Origin: Streptomyces sp. NBC_00376
GTDB taxonomy: Bacteria; Actinomycetota; Actinomycetes; Streptomycetales; Streptomycetaceae
Reading direction: 5' to 3'
Length of the DNA: 64,000 nucleotides
NCBI RefSeq assembly: GCF_036077095.1
Contig: NZ_CP107960.1
Coordinates: 62,001-126,000, forward strand
Positions 33,108 through 42,478 of the stretch are shown piece by piece; the first letter of the stretch is position 1, and every line of letters starts with the position of its first letter. The notes below the pieces were generated by a model. The model saw nothing but the letters and a program-made list of their open reading frames with translations. It ran no database searches and was not told the DNA's origin. The position numbers and the translations under genes are program-made.

Positions 33108-33742
33108 CCGCGCTGCGCACCCACCGGATCGTCGCCATCGTGCGCGGCGACGACGCGGACGCCGCGCTCAGAACCGTACTGACCCTGGCGGAGGAGCACC
33201 TCCCGCTCATCGAGGTCTCTCTCAGCGGAAAGGACGCACTCGACGTCATCCGCCGGGCCCGCGCCGCGCTGGGCCCCGGTGCACCGCTCGGTGCGGGCAC
33301 CGTCCTCACCGCCGAGGACGCACACGCGGTGCGGGACGCGGGAGCCGGCTTCGTCGTCACCCCTGCCGTCTGCGAGGCCGTCACGGAGGCCGAGCGCCTC
33401 GGGCTGCCCGTCCTCGCGGGGGTGATGACCCCCACCGACATCGTCGCCGCACGGCGGCTCGGTGCGGACGCGTTCAAGATCTTTCCCGCGGCGCAGGCCG
33501 GTGGCCCCGGATATCTGAGGGCACTGCAGGGCCCGTTCCCGGACGCGCCGTTCGTGCCGGTCGGGGGGGTGGACGCCGACGCGGCCGGGGCCTATCTCGC
33601 GCACGGGGCTACCGCGGTGGGTGTCGGCTCGCCGCTGATCAGCGACGCGGCCGACGGCGGCAGCCTCGAAGCACTCCGCGAGCGGGCGCGCGCGTTCCGC
33701 GACGCCGTACGCGCCGCCGCCCCCACGGACGCCGGCCGATGA
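33095..33742 (+). CDS. dgoA: 2-dehydro-3-deoxy-6-phosphogalactonate aldolase
   Basis: 215 residues, class I KDPG/KDPGal aldolase fold. The opening LTALRTHRIVAIVRGDDADA is followed by catalytic Glu in LIEVSLSGKDALD, GAGTVLTAEDAHAV, and the Schiff-base Lys at about residue 128 in DAFKIFPAAQAG, then VPVGGVDADAAGAYLAHGAT. GTG 33095 follows an AGGAAGGGA ribosome site. It would split KDPGal into pyruvate and glyceraldehyde 3-phosphate. KDPG specificity cannot be excluded, but the dgoD neighbour favours galactose. Confidence 0.88.
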   Translation: MDLLTALRTHRIVAIVRGDDADAALRTVLTLAEEHLPLIEVSLSGKDALDVIRRARAALGPGAPLGAGTVLTAEDAHAVRDAGAGFVVTPAVCEAVTEAERLGLPVLAGVMTPTDIVAARRLGADAFKIFPAAQAGGPGYLRALQGPFPDAPFVPVGGVDADAAGAYLAHGATAVGVGSPLISDAADGGSLEALRERARAFRDAVRAAAPTDAGR

Positions 33743-34608
33743 CCGCCGGCACACCGGCCGTCTGCTGGCAGGACCGGCTCGGGCTCGGTGAAGGAATACG
33801 CGCGGTCGACGACGGCATCGTCCTCGTCGACATCCTCACCGGGCGGCTGCTGGCCGGACCCGCAGACCGCTCAGCTCCGCTGACGCAACTCGCCCGGCTG
33901 TCCGTGCCCCTGGGCGCGGTCTCCCCCGTCCACGCACGCCCCGGCACCTGGATCGCGGCCGCCGGCACCGGTGTCTGCCTGATCACCGCGCACGGGCGGA
34001 CCGAGTGGCTCGCGCGCCCCGAGGACGGGGCCGCCACGGCCATGCGGATGAACGACGCGACCGCCGACCCGTACGGCAGGTTCTGGGCGGGCAGCATGGC
34101 CTACGACGCCGAGGACGGCGCGGGCTCCCTCTACCGTGTCGACCACGACGGCACGGTGATCCGAGTGCTGGACGGCCTCACCGTTCCCAACGGCCCGGCA
34201 TTCTGTGCGGACGGCACCGTGATGTACCTCGCCGACAGCGCCAAGGGCATCATCCGCCGGTACCCGGTCGACCCGGACACCGGGCTGCCGGGTACGCCGG
34301 ACACTTTCGCCGTCTTCGACCACGGCAGCCCCGACGGCATGACGGTGGACGCCGAGGGCGCCCTGTGGACTGCGGTCTGGGGCACCGGCACCGTCCACCG
34401 CTACCGCGCCGACGGCACCTTGGACCGGCAGATCCGAATTCCTGCGACGCAGCCTGCCGGGCTGTGCCTCGACGGGGACGGCCTGTACGTCACCAGCGCG
34501 CGGCACGGTCTCGCTGCACCCGGACCGCTGGACGGTGCGGTCTTCACCACCCGGGTCGGCGTCCGGGGTCTGCCCACGTGTGCTTACCACCCCGGGAGAG
34601 CCGAGTGA
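33739..34608 (+). CDS. SMP-30/gluconolactonase-family lactonase, probable galactonolactonase
   Basis: A 289-residue six-bladed propeller lactonase. Metal ligands are visible in GLGEGIRAV (Glu), AMRMNDATADPYGRFWAGSM (Asn), LTVPNGPAFCADG (Asn) and GSPDGMTVDAEGALWTAVWG (Asp). It would open galactonolactone formed by the SDR, giving the dgoD substrate. Start and stop overlap both neighbours by 4 bp. Confidence 0.85.
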   Translation: MTAGTPAVCWQDRLGLGEGIRAVDDGIVLVDILTGRLLAGPADRSAPLTQLARLSVPLGAVSPVHARPGTWIAAAGTGVCLITAHGRTEWLARPEDGAATAMRMNDATADPYGRFWAGSMAYDAEDGAGSLYRVDHDGTVIRVLDGLTVPNGPAFCADGTVMYLADSAKGIIRRYPVDPDTGLPGTPDTFAVFDHGSPDGMTVDAEGALWTAVWGTGTVHRYRADGTLDRQIRIPATQPAGLCLDGDGLYVTSARHGLAAPGPLDGAVFTTRVGVRGLPTCAYHPGRAE

Positions 34609-35606
34609 CGGCGATTCGCACGTCCCGCCAAACCGGCCGGCGGCCGGTGACGGGACCGGTGACCTGTATCGGTGAGACCATGGCCGCGCTGATCCCCGAA
34701 CCCGCCGCCCCGCTGGACGGCGCCGGTCTGCTCGGGATCCGGATCGCGGGCGCCGAGTCCAACGTGGCGATGTACCTCGCCGACCACGGGGTGCCCGCCC
34801 GTTGGGTCTCCGCGCTCGGTGACGACCCGTTCGGACACCGGATCCGCGCCGAGGTGGCCGCATCCGGTGTCGACATCAGCGGCGTACGCACCGACCCGCA
34901 CCGCCCGACCGGACTCCTCGTCAAGGACCCCGGCACCGAGGGCACCCGGGTCCACTACTACCGCCGCGGCTCCGCCGCCTCGGCCCTGACCCCGGACCTC
35001 ATGGACGACGACGCCGTGCGCTCCGCAGGCCTCATCCACCTGAGCGGCATCACCCCGGCGCTCTCGGCAGGCTGCCGGGACCTGGTCACCGCGCTGCTCG
35101 AGCCCGACATTGCTGAACGCCCGTGCCCCGTGAGCTTCGACGTCAACCACCGGGCCGCTCTGTGGGCGGACGGTGCGGCGGCCACCGTGCTGCTCGGGCT
35201 CGCCCGACGGGCGGACATCACGTTCGTGGGCCTCGACGAGGCACAGGCCCTGTGGGGAGACGGACTGGCCGACGCCTTCGCCGTACGGGACTTGCTGCCA
35301 CAACCGCCCGTCCTCGTCGTCAAGGACGGTGCACGGGCCGCCACCGCCTTCGACGGCCCCAGGGTCCACACCGTGCCCGCTCCCAGGGTCGAAGTCATCG
35401 AACCGGTGGGCGCCGGTGACGCGTTCGCGGCTGGGTTCCTCGCCGGGCTGCTGCGCGGCGAGGAACCTGTACGGGCGCTGCGGCTGGGGCATCTGACGGC
35501 GGGTGCCGCATTGCGGGTGACCGGCGACCACGGCCCGCTGCCGGACCGCGCCCGCCTCGCCGAGCTACTCGACGCGGCGCCTGAGGAGTGGGCAGAAGGT
35601 GGGTGA
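34605..35606 (+). CDS. PfkB-family kinase, probable 2-keto-3-deoxygalactonate kinase
   Basis: 333 residues. PfkB features: CIGETMAALIPEP, GAESNVAMYLADHGVPARWV, SALGDDPFGHRI, TFVGLDEAQALWGDG, VLVVKDGARAATAF and the C-terminal signature VIEPVGAGDAFAAGFLAGLL with the catalytic Asp. GTG 34605 overlaps the lactonase stop. It would phosphorylate KDGal for the aldolase, completing the oxidative route. Last gene of the unit. Confidence 0.85.
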   Translation: MTAIRTSRQTGRRPVTGPVTCIGETMAALIPEPAAPLDGAGLLGIRIAGAESNVAMYLADHGVPARWVSALGDDPFGHRIRAEVAASGVDISGVRTDPHRPTGLLVKDPGTEGTRVHYYRRGSAASALTPDLMDDDAVRSAGLIHLSGITPALSAGCRDLVTALLEPDIAERPCPVSFDVNHRAALWADGAAATVLLGLARRADITFVGLDEAQALWGDGLADAFAVRDLLPQPPVLVVKDGARAATAFDGPRVHTVPAPRVEVIEPVGAGDAFAAGFLAGLLRGEEPVRALRLGHLTAGAALRVTGDHGPLPDRARLAELLDAAPEEWAEGG

Positions 35607-36353
35607 CCCGGCGATCCGCCCAGTGAGCTGAACCTCCGACAAGGCGTACAGCAACGGGCCTTGCCGCCGCCACCTGCGCCGACGCGGCATCAAGCACACG
35701 ATCCTGGAAAGTCCGATTCCAGGGCCGCACGCCTCTCTCCGCCCTGAAGCAGGCGCAGGACGGGGAACCGGATGCCGCCGGGCTCGGTGAGCTGCTCCGG
35801 GAAGTGGGCGAGGACTGCCACCCGCCCCAGTCCCCCGCCGATATCGTCGGCCGGCTCGGCCGCGTGCTTGCCGTTCTGCTGCTCGACATCCCGGCCGTCC
35901 GCACGCTTGCCACCGCCCTGGCCCTCGGCACACCGCAGGACACCGCCGTCCAGACCGCCTACGAGCAGATCCGCGCGGCCTGGACCACAGCCGGGATCTA
36001 CTGACACCGCTACCCGACCACACGAAGCTCACCTGGTGATGTGGGGACTCGGCCTCACAATTCGAACATCTGCTCTAATAAGTGAACGGCGAGCACGGTG
36101 ATCGCTTGGATCCCGGGGCAACCTTGCGGCAGCGGGTTCCCAGCTGCTTGCGTATCAGGTCGGCGGCAAGGTCGATGGTCGACTTCGAACCGGAAGGCGA
36201 ACCTGGTAGACAGCATCCTGAGAGCCCTCGACAGGCTGGTTGTTCTTCACAAACACGCCAACTCCCGCCGGGGGCCCTCGCGTTGTGGCAGGAATCGGCC
36301 ACTTTGCGGTCGGATGCCGGGCTGGTGTCAGCGCGGTCCGTAGCGGTCCCAAG
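35607..36353. other. Gap with decayed transposase and hypothetical fragments
   Basis: Near 35637-35697 the plus strand reads DKAYSNGPCRRHLRRRGIKH, like an IS5-type transposase stretch. At 35711-36004 a different frame gives VRFQGRTPLSALKQAQDGEP, then LGELLREVGEDCHPPQ and a helical tail ending AWTTAGIY, of unknown family. On the minus strand 36085-36190, STIDLAADLIRKQLGTRCRK could be the start of another transposase. All are too short for firm calls. No promoter or terminator is clear. Confidence 0.35.
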
Positions 36354-37352
36354 TTACTTGTGCAGCGCGGGCCCCGTTGTGGAGCGGATCACCAGTTCGG
36401 GGTCGAAGAAAAGTTCTCCCGTCGGTACTTCGCGGTTGCTGACGAGCGACAGGACGCTGCGGCCGACTTCGAGGGCGAGCCGGTCGGCCGGCTGCCTCAC
36501 GGTGGTCAGGGGCGGATCGACAAACTCCGTGATCATGGAGCCGTCGTAGCCCACGACGGAGACATCCTCAGGGACCGAGAATCCCTGCCGTCGGATGCCG
36601 CGGATCGCGCCGAGGGCCATGTAGTCGCTGGCGGCGACGATGGCAGTGGCACCGAGCTGTAGCAGGGTATGCGCGGCTGCCTGACCGCCTTCGACGGTGT
36701 AGGACTGCCTTATCACCCAGCGTTCGGCGTCCTGGCTGCCCCGTTTGGCCATGGCGTCGAGGAAGCCCTGCACACGCCGGTCGGCCGGGAGGTTGCCGGC
36801 TGGCCCGGATGCCATGCCGATGGCGCGGTGGCCGAGACGGTGTAGATGGTCCACGGCCAGTTCGGCTGCCAGTGCGTCGTCGGTGGAGAAGACGGGCGCG
36901 GGAACATTGTCGGCGAACCCCCCGTTGACACCGATGTACGGGATGCGTCGGGAGCGGAGCATCTCGTACGTTTCGGTGTCGGCACCCTCCACGGTGTTGG
37001 ACGAGGACAGGAACACGACGGCCGCGATGCCCTTGTCGATGATCGAAGCGATGAACTCCCGTTCCTGGACCCCTCCGGGAAACGCCGGGCACAACACAGC
37101 CTTGAGTCCGTGTGGTGCCAGTGCCGCCTCGATGCGTTCGGCGACGTCGGCGAAGAAGGGGTTGGAGACGTGCTCGGTGATCACCGTGACCAGTTGGCCC
37201 TCCACGGGCCTTTCGTAGCCGAGTTCTGCCATGGCTTTTTCGACGGCGTCCCTGGTCTTCGTCGCCACTCCTTGACGCCGGTTGATGACCCGACTGACGG
37301 TGGCTTCGCTCACACCCGCCCGGGCAGCGATCTCAACGATGCCGACCTTCAT
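36354..37352 (-). CDS. LacI-family transcriptional regulator
   Basis: 332 residues from ATG 37352. DNA-binding domain VGIVEIAARAGVSEATVSRV then INRRQGVATKTR. Periplasmic-binding-protein-like sensor: VTVITEHVSNPFFADVAERI, YIGVNGGFADNVPAPVFSTD, HRAIGMASGPAGNLPADRRV, ATAIVAASDYMALGAIRGIR and VVGYDGSMITEFVDPPLTTV. It follows the clan GH-D gene by 23 bp in the same direction, so it probably governs the adjoining importer/glycosidase operon. Confidence 0.88.
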   Translation of the reverse strand: MKVGIVEIAARAGVSEATVSRVINRRQGVATKTRDAVEKAMAELGYERPVEGQLVTVITEHVSNPFFADVAERIEAALAPHGLKAVLCPAFPGGVQEREFIASIIDKGIAAVVFLSSSNTVEGADTETYEMLRSRRIPYIGVNGGFADNVPAPVFSTDDALAAELAVDHLHRLGHRAIGMASGPAGNLPADRRVQGFLDAMAKRGSQDAERWVIRQSYTVEGGQAAAHTLLQLGATAIVAASDYMALGAIRGIRRQGFSVPEDVSVVGYDGSMITEFVDPPLTTVRQPADRLALEVGRSVLSLVSNREVPTGELFFDPELVIRSTTGPALHK

Positions 37353-37375
37353 TCGTCCCCTTTTCGCTGGCAGGG

Positions 37376-39133
37376 TCATGCGGTTTTCCGGATCAGAGCC
37401 AGCCCCATGTTCGGCACTGGCAGGTTGTGCAGGCCGGGGGTGAGTGTGATCCGGGTTCGCTCGATGATACGGCCGGAGGGATCACGGATCTCGGCCTCCA
37501 CCTGCGCTCCCTCATCCTGGACCTCCAGCACCAGCCGGTTCTCGGCAGTCGCGTTGATCAGGACCGTCTCGCGATGGACCGCAGGCTGCACCGGTACAGT
37601 CCGGTCGCTGAACACGGACACCACGTTCACCCCGTCCGCTCCGGCCTGCACCAGGGTGTAGAGGTCGTCAGGGCGGCCGGGCTCGACCGTTCCGTCGAGC
37701 AGTTGGGGGCGCAGGCGGCGCCACTGGGCCAGCCAGAAGCGGACCGCTTCGGCGTGGTCCTCGGGGAGTGCGTCGAGGCGCACGGAGACCTGCGGAACGG
37801 AGTGAAGTGCCCCGATGAGCTGCCGTGCGGCGGTCGCTGCGGGAGCTGCGGTGTCCCACAGCAAGGGGTCGGAGTGGACGACACCGCCAACGGCGAGCAG
37901 TGTGGTGTCGATCGTGCGGACGCGGTTGGCCGTGGAGTCGGCTGGGCAGTCGAAGGATCTGAGCATGTTGCCGAACGCGGCCATGCCCGGACCGACGTAG
38001 GGTTGACGCAGTTCCAGTAGCAGATCGGATCGCTCGGCGAGCAACGCGGTGCGCAGTTCGGTGAGCAGGAGTGTGAGTGACTGTCCGACATCGCCCCTGC
38101 CGTCGCCTGCGTAGGCCATGGCTTCGTCGAGGAAGTCGACCTTGAGTCCGTCGAGACCGTAGGCGCGCACCAGGCGGACGCACAGGCGGACGATGTGGGA
38201 GCGGACTTCGGGGTTGCGGGGGTCGAGGACGTGAGCACCGGGAACCTTGGCGGGGGCCGGGGCGTAGGAAGCCCATTGCTCGTAGCAGTCGGTTCGGGGG
38301 CCCAGGAGCAGAGGCGCGACCCAGGCCATGTAGCGCAGTCCGAGTCGGCGTACGCGGGCGACGTGTGTGGCGAAGTCGGGGAATTTGTCGGTGTCGGGGA
38401 GCCAGTCGCCCACGCCTGCGTATCCGCGGCCGCTGCCGAAACGCTGCCAGCCGTCGTCCAGGATGAGTGTGCCGAAGCCCATGTCCGCGGCGAGGGCGGC
38501 CTGCTGCTCGACGGCTGTCGCATCGACCTGCTGGTTGAAGGCGTACCAGGTGCTGTACAGAGGCAGCCGGGCCGCTTCGGGAACTGGCATGGCGGCCGGG
38601 GTCTGCTTTTCGTACCAGCCTCGCAGCAGGCGCATGGCCGAGGCGACTGAGGGGCTGCGCGGTACGAAGAGGATGTGGTGCGGTGTGGTGGAAGGCGGCA
38701 GTTCGAGGTGGACGACGTGGGTGTCGTTCTCCTCGGACACTCCGAAGCGCAGGGCGACCTCGGGGACGGGGTCGGCTGCGGCGAATGCGAGCAGTGTGGC
38801 GCCTGAGTGGTCGTAGAGGCAGCCGGCGGCGAGGCCGTCGATGAGGCTGACCCTGGACCTGCCTTCCCAGTCGGCGACCAGGGTCCGGCTCCAGCCTGCC
38901 TTCGGGTGCCAGTAGCCGGCTGTGTCGCCAAGCGGGGCGGAGAGCCGGATCTCCACCGGTGAGCCGGGGGCTTCGACTTGCAGCATTCTCAGGCCGCCGG
39001 GCACTTCGGACAGTGTCCAGGCGGGGTCGGTGCCCGGGGCCAGGACGGCGATCTCCACGGTGTCGAGCAGTGGCTCGAAGGTGGCGGGCGCCAGTTCCGC
39101 GGTGGTGACGGCCTCGGTGGGCTGGGTGCTCAC
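37376..39133 (-). CDS. Clan GH-D (GH36-like) alpha-galactosidase-like enzyme, cytoplasmic
   Basis: 585 residues without a signal peptide. A beta-rich N-terminal domain is followed by a TIM barrel with STWYAFNQQVDATAVEQQAA, FGTLILDDGWQRFGSGRGYA, LRYMAWVAPLLLGPRTDCYE and GLDGLKVDFLDEAMAYAGDG; Asp at about residue 333 fits the clan GH-D nucleophile. LLLELRQPYVGPGMAAFGNM and SFDCPADS lie where the acid/base Asp is expected. GTG 39133 follows AGGAG. It would hydrolyse galactosides imported by the adjacent transporter. It is shorter than typical GH36, so the specificity is open. Confidence 0.75.
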   Translation of the reverse strand: MSTQPTEAVTTAELAPATFEPLLDTVEIAVLAPGTDPAWTLSEVPGGLRMLQVEAPGSPVEIRLSAPLGDTAGYWHPKAGWSRTLVADWEGRSRVSLIDGLAAGCLYDHSGATLLAFAAADPVPEVALRFGVSEENDTHVVHLELPPSTTPHHILFVPRSPSVASAMRLLRGWYEKQTPAAMPVPEAARLPLYSTWYAFNQQVDATAVEQQAALAADMGFGTLILDDGWQRFGSGRGYAGVGDWLPDTDKFPDFATHVARVRRLGLRYMAWVAPLLLGPRTDCYEQWASYAPAPAKVPGAHVLDPRNPEVRSHIVRLCVRLVRAYGLDGLKVDFLDEAMAYAGDGRGDVGQSLTLLLTELRTALLAERSDLLLELRQPYVGPGMAAFGNMLRSFDCPADSTANRVRTIDTTLLAVGGVVHSDPLLWDTAAPAATAARQLIGALHSVPQVSVRLDALPEDHAEAVRFWLAQWRRLRPQLLDGTVEPGRPDDLYTLVQAGADGVNVVSVFSDRTVPVQPAVHRETVLINATAENRLVLEVQDEGAQVEAEIRDPSGRIIERTRITLTPGLHNLPVPNMGLALIRKTA

Positions 39134-39135
39134 GA

Positions 39136-40002
39136 TCACTCCTTGACAGCGCCGGCGAGCAGGCCGGAGACGAAGTGGCGTTGAAGGGCCAGGAAGACGA
39201 TGATCATGGGAATGGCGGCGACGGCCGTTCCGGTGAGGATGGCCCCGTAGTCGGTGTCGTCGACACCCTGCAGTGAGGCGAGTGCGACGGGAATGGTGAG
39301 GGAGGCATTGTCGCGCAGCACGATCAGGGGCCAGATGAAGTCGTTCCACTGGTAGAGGAACAGGAAGATGCCCAGTGCTGCCAGGGCGGGCCTCATCGGC
39401 GGCAGGACGACCCGCAGGAACAGACGCAGTTCGCCGCAGCCGTCCATGCGGCCGGAGTCGAGCAGTTCGTCGGGCAGCGCAGCCATCGACTGGCGCATGA
39501 GGAAGATACCGAACGGCAGCGCCAGATTGGGCATGATCACTGCCTGATACGTGTTGAGCCAGTGCAGCTCGGCCATCATCTTGAACAGCGGAACCAGTGT
39601 GACCTGAGTCGGGATGACCAGCCCCAGCATCAGCATGCCGAAGAGTGCGTCACGGCCCTTGAAGCGGTACTTGGTGAAGGCGTAGCCGGCCAGGGTGCAG
39701 ACGGCTCCTGCGCAGACTGTGTAGATGACCGCGATGAGCAGAGAGTTGAGCACGACCTGCCCGAAGGATGCGGTCTCCTGCAGGCTGGAGAGGTTCTTGC
39801 CGAGGTCCCCGCCGGGAAGCAGCGGCGGCGTGGAGTCGAAGATCTCGTCAGTGCTGTGGGTGCTGGCGATGACGAGCCAGTAGAAGGGAAGGAGCACGCC
39901 GGCGAGCACGATGGCCAGCCCCGAGGTCAGCAGGATGCCGCGGCCTGGGCGGTGCAGGCCGGTGCGTGGTGCGCGGGCGGCGCCACGTGCGGGGGTCGTC
40001 AT
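39136..40002 (-). CDS. ABC sugar importer permease (MalG-type), LacI-linked system
   Basis: 288 residues, six helices. A DELLDSGRMDGCGELRLFLR loop replaces the canonical EAA start, with DSGRMDG for EAAxxDG. ATG 40002 overlaps the partner permease stop (ATGA). Confidence 0.88.
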   Translation of the reverse strand: MTTPARGAARAPRTGLHRPGRGILLTSGLAIVLAGVLLPFYWLVIASTHSTDEIFDSTPPLLPGGDLGKNLSSLQETASFGQVVLNSLLIAVIYTVCAGAVCTLAGYAFTKYRFKGRDALFGMLMLGLVIPTQVTLVPLFKMMAELHWLNTYQAVIMPNLALPFGIFLMRQSMAALPDELLDSGRMDGCGELRLFLRVVLPPMRPALAALGIFLFLYQWNDFIWPLIVLRDNASLTIPVALASLQGVDDTDYGAILTGTAVAAIPMIIVFLALQRHFVSGLLAGAVKE

Positions 40003-40925
40003 GATTTGTCTCCCAGGACCCGGAACTGGATCAGGCCGAGGACTCCGATCAGCACCGCAAGGACGTAGGCGATGGCCGACGCGTAGCCGAAGTCGAAGTA
40101 CGTGAAGGCGTTCTGGTACAGGTACACGCCGATGGTCAGCGTGGCGTTGTCGGGGCCGCCGCGGGTGAGGATGTACGGCTCGTCGAAGATCTGCAGGGTG
40201 CCGATGGTGGAGAGCACCGTGGCGAGGAGGATCGCCGGACGCAGTCCCGGAAGGGTCACGTGACGGAAGGACTGCCAGGCTCCGGCTCCGTCGACCGAGG
40301 CGGCGTCGTACAGCTCCTTGGGAATGGTCTGCAGGCGGGCCAGCAGAATCACCGCGTTGTAGCCGGTGTAGTGCCAGGTCAGTGCCAGACCGAGGGAGAT
40401 CTTTGCCCACAGCGGATCAGTCAGCCACGGTACTTCGCCGATTCCGACGAGCGAGAGCAGCCAGTTGAGCAGCCCGTACTTCTCGTTGAGCAGGACGGAG
40501 AAGATGACACCGTACGCCACGAGGCCGGTGACCATCGGCATGAAGAATCCCAGTCGGAACACCGAGCGTGCCCGCAGGAATGCCGAGTTGAACGCGACGG
40601 CCAGGCCGGTGGCGAGCGCCAGCATGATCGGCACCTGGACCGCCAGGATGACTGCCGTGTTCTTCAGTGCCGTCCAGAACAGCGGGTCGTCCAGTAGCCG
40701 CTTGTAGTTGTCCGCTCCGACGAAGGTGTCGACGCCGTCGACCGTCCTGTGGAGGCTGAGAACGAACGACCAGCCGATCGGGTAGAGCTTGAAGGCGGCG
40801 AACAGCAGCACGGCGGGCAGGACGAAGGCGTAGGGCGCGAGACGGCGCGCGCTCAAGCGCGGTGGTCGGGAGTCGCGCACACCCGCCGTTCGCACCGTAC
40901 GGGTCGGGGAAGTGACAACGCTCAT
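39999..40925 (-). CDS. ABC sugar importer permease (MalF-type), LacI-linked system
   Basis: 308 residues with six helices and the EAA-type loop KELYDAASVDGAGAWQSFRH. ATG 40925 overlaps the binding-protein stop (ATGA). No ATPase gene is adjacent. Confidence 0.88.
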   Translation of the reverse strand: MSVVTSPTRTVRTAGVRDSRPPRLSARRLAPYAFVLPAVLLFAAFKLYPIGWSFVLSLHRTVDGVDTFVGADNYKRLLDDPLFWTALKNTAVILAVQVPIMLALATGLAVAFNSAFLRARSVFRLGFFMPMVTGLVAYGVIFSVLLNEKYGLLNWLLSLVGIGEVPWLTDPLWAKISLGLALTWHYTGYNAVILLARLQTIPKELYDAASVDGAGAWQSFRHVTLPGLRPAILLATVLSTIGTLQIFDEPYILTRGGPDNATLTIGVYLYQNAFTYFDFGYASAIAYVLAVLIGVLGLIQFRVLGDKS

Positions 40926-42271
40926 CGGGCGACCTTGCGTCCGGTCTGGGAAGCGAGCTGTTCCGCCGCCGCATGCAGCACCTTGGCCGGGTCTGCGCCC
41001 TTGAGCAGCACCTTCGTCTGGGCGTCGGTGACCACCTTGAGCGCTCGGGCATAGTCGGAGGTGTAATTGAACGCCGGCGAGGGCGCCTTGAGGGCACCGA
41101 AGAAAATCTCACCCTTCTTCTGGCCGCCGAAGAACTTCGACGGCTCGTGGAAGACCGGATCGTCGTACGCCTTCAACAGGGCCGGGGCGATCCCCTTGCC
41201 CTGGTAGATCTTGACCTGCGACTCGGGCCGCGTCAGCGCGAACTCCACGAAGTTCCAGGCCGCGGCCTGGTGCTTGCTGGTACCGGCAACGGCCAGGTGC
41301 GTGGAGTTCACGGTGGCGGCGGTGGCCCCGCCGCGGCGTACGGACGGGGGCAGACGCACACCCCACTTGCCCGCCTGGTCGGGGACCGTCTCCTCGATGA
41401 TGCCGCCGAACCAGGTCGGCCACGGCAGGACCGCCGCCGTTCCCTTCTTGATCGAGCTGATCAACGCGTTCCAGCCGCCGGAGATGTCGCTGACGAGTCC
41501 GGCGTCGTTCATCTTCTTGATGATCGACATGGCACGCACGGCCTCGGCGGAATCGAGGGTGATGTCGCCGTCAGTATTGAAATAGAAGCCGCCCTGGAGC
41601 TGGAGCAGCAGCTGGAAGAAGTTCGCCGAGTCCTGCTGCGAGGCGGGCTTGTCGATCCCCAGAAGGTACTTGCCCGTCTTCTTCTTGATCTCCTTGCCGG
41701 CCTCGATCGCGTCGTCCCAGGTGTCGAGCGCTCCGACATCGACACCGGCTTCCTCAAAGACATCGGCACGGTAGTAGAACCCGGCCGAGTTCGCCTCCCA
41801 CGGAAGCGCGTTCACCTGTTCGCCCTTGGGCGAGACCGTCTCCCACAGGCCCTTCGCGAAGGCATCCCGGTACTTGTGGGCTCCCAGCTTGCCGAGATCG
41901 GCAAGCTGGCCCGGGAAGCGGTCCACGTATCCGGGCAGGTAGTCGACGCCTATGTGCAGTACATCCGCGAGGCCCGCCCCTCCGGCTGCCATGCCCGTGG
42001 TGATCTTGTCCCAGATCGCCGGGTTCCCGATGTCCTGCACGGTCACCTTGATGTCCGGGTACTTCTTGTTGAACGCCGGAACCAGCGCCCGCAGCTCCGC
42101 CGCCGGACCCTGCCAGCTCCACACCGTGATGGAGCCCTTGGTGGCGTCACCGACATCGCCGCCCTGAGCGCCCGTGCTGCCGGTGCCGGAGCAGGCGGTC
42201 AGGCCGCCGAGGCCTGCTCCTGCGGCAAGCGCGCCGCCCACTCCAAGAACTCTGCGACGACTCATGTCCAT
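40922..42271 (-). CDS. ABC sugar importer solute-binding lipoprotein, LacI-linked system
   Basis: 449 residues. The signal has twin arginines (MSRRRVLGVGGALAAGAGLG) and a lipobox LTACS, suggesting Tat-exported lipoprotein maturation. Solute-binding fold: SITVWSWQGPAAELRALVPA, FNKKYPDIKVTVQDIG, VNALPWEANSAGFYYRADVF and NALISSIKKGTAAVLPWPTW. ATG 42271 or 42265 (6 bp apart). Probably binds a galactoside, given the glycosidase downstream. Confidence 0.88.
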   Translation of the reverse strand: MDMSRRRVLGVGGALAAGAGLGGLTACSGTGSTGAQGGDVGDATKGSITVWSWQGPAAELRALVPAFNKKYPDIKVTVQDIGNPAIWDKITTGMAAGGAGLADVLHIGVDYLPGYVDRFPGQLADLGKLGAHKYRDAFAKGLWETVSPKGEQVNALPWEANSAGFYYRADVFEEAGVDVGALDTWDDAIEAGKEIKKKTGKYLLGIDKPASQQDSANFFQLLLQLQGGFYFNTDGDITLDSAEAVRAMSIIKKMNDAGLVSDISGGWNALISSIKKGTAAVLPWPTWFGGIIEETVPDQAGKWGVRLPPSVRRGGATAATVNSTHLAVAGTSKHQAAAWNFVEFALTRPESQVKIYQGKGIAPALLKAYDDPVFHEPSKFFGGQKKGEIFFGALKAPSPAFNYTSDYARALKVVTDAQTKVLLKGADPAKVLHAAAEQLASQTGRKVAR

Positions 42272-42478
42272 GAGATGACCACCTCTGCATGCGGCTCGGA
42301 CATCGACCGAACTCCGGGTCGACTGCAGGGAAGTTAGCAACCAGTCAGACTCACTTGCAATGTTTGATTGAAAACTTTCTGATCGATTCCGCATCGCAGG
42401 CTTGCAGGACTATTGCAACCCGTCGAACGCCGCTGCTAGCTTTCGGCCACTCACTCGAGCCACGCACTGGAGTACGCC
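42272..42478. promoter_or_regulatory. Divergent promoter region between importer operon and secreted glycosidase
   Basis: An AT-rich stretch (about 42350-42395) contains TTGCAAT at 42355-42361 and its inverted partner ATTGCAA at 42412-42418, 50 bp apart, plus GATTGAAAACTTTCTGATCG. These are candidate sites for the LacI regulator at 36354, serving both directions. The assignment is by position only. Confidence 0.4.
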
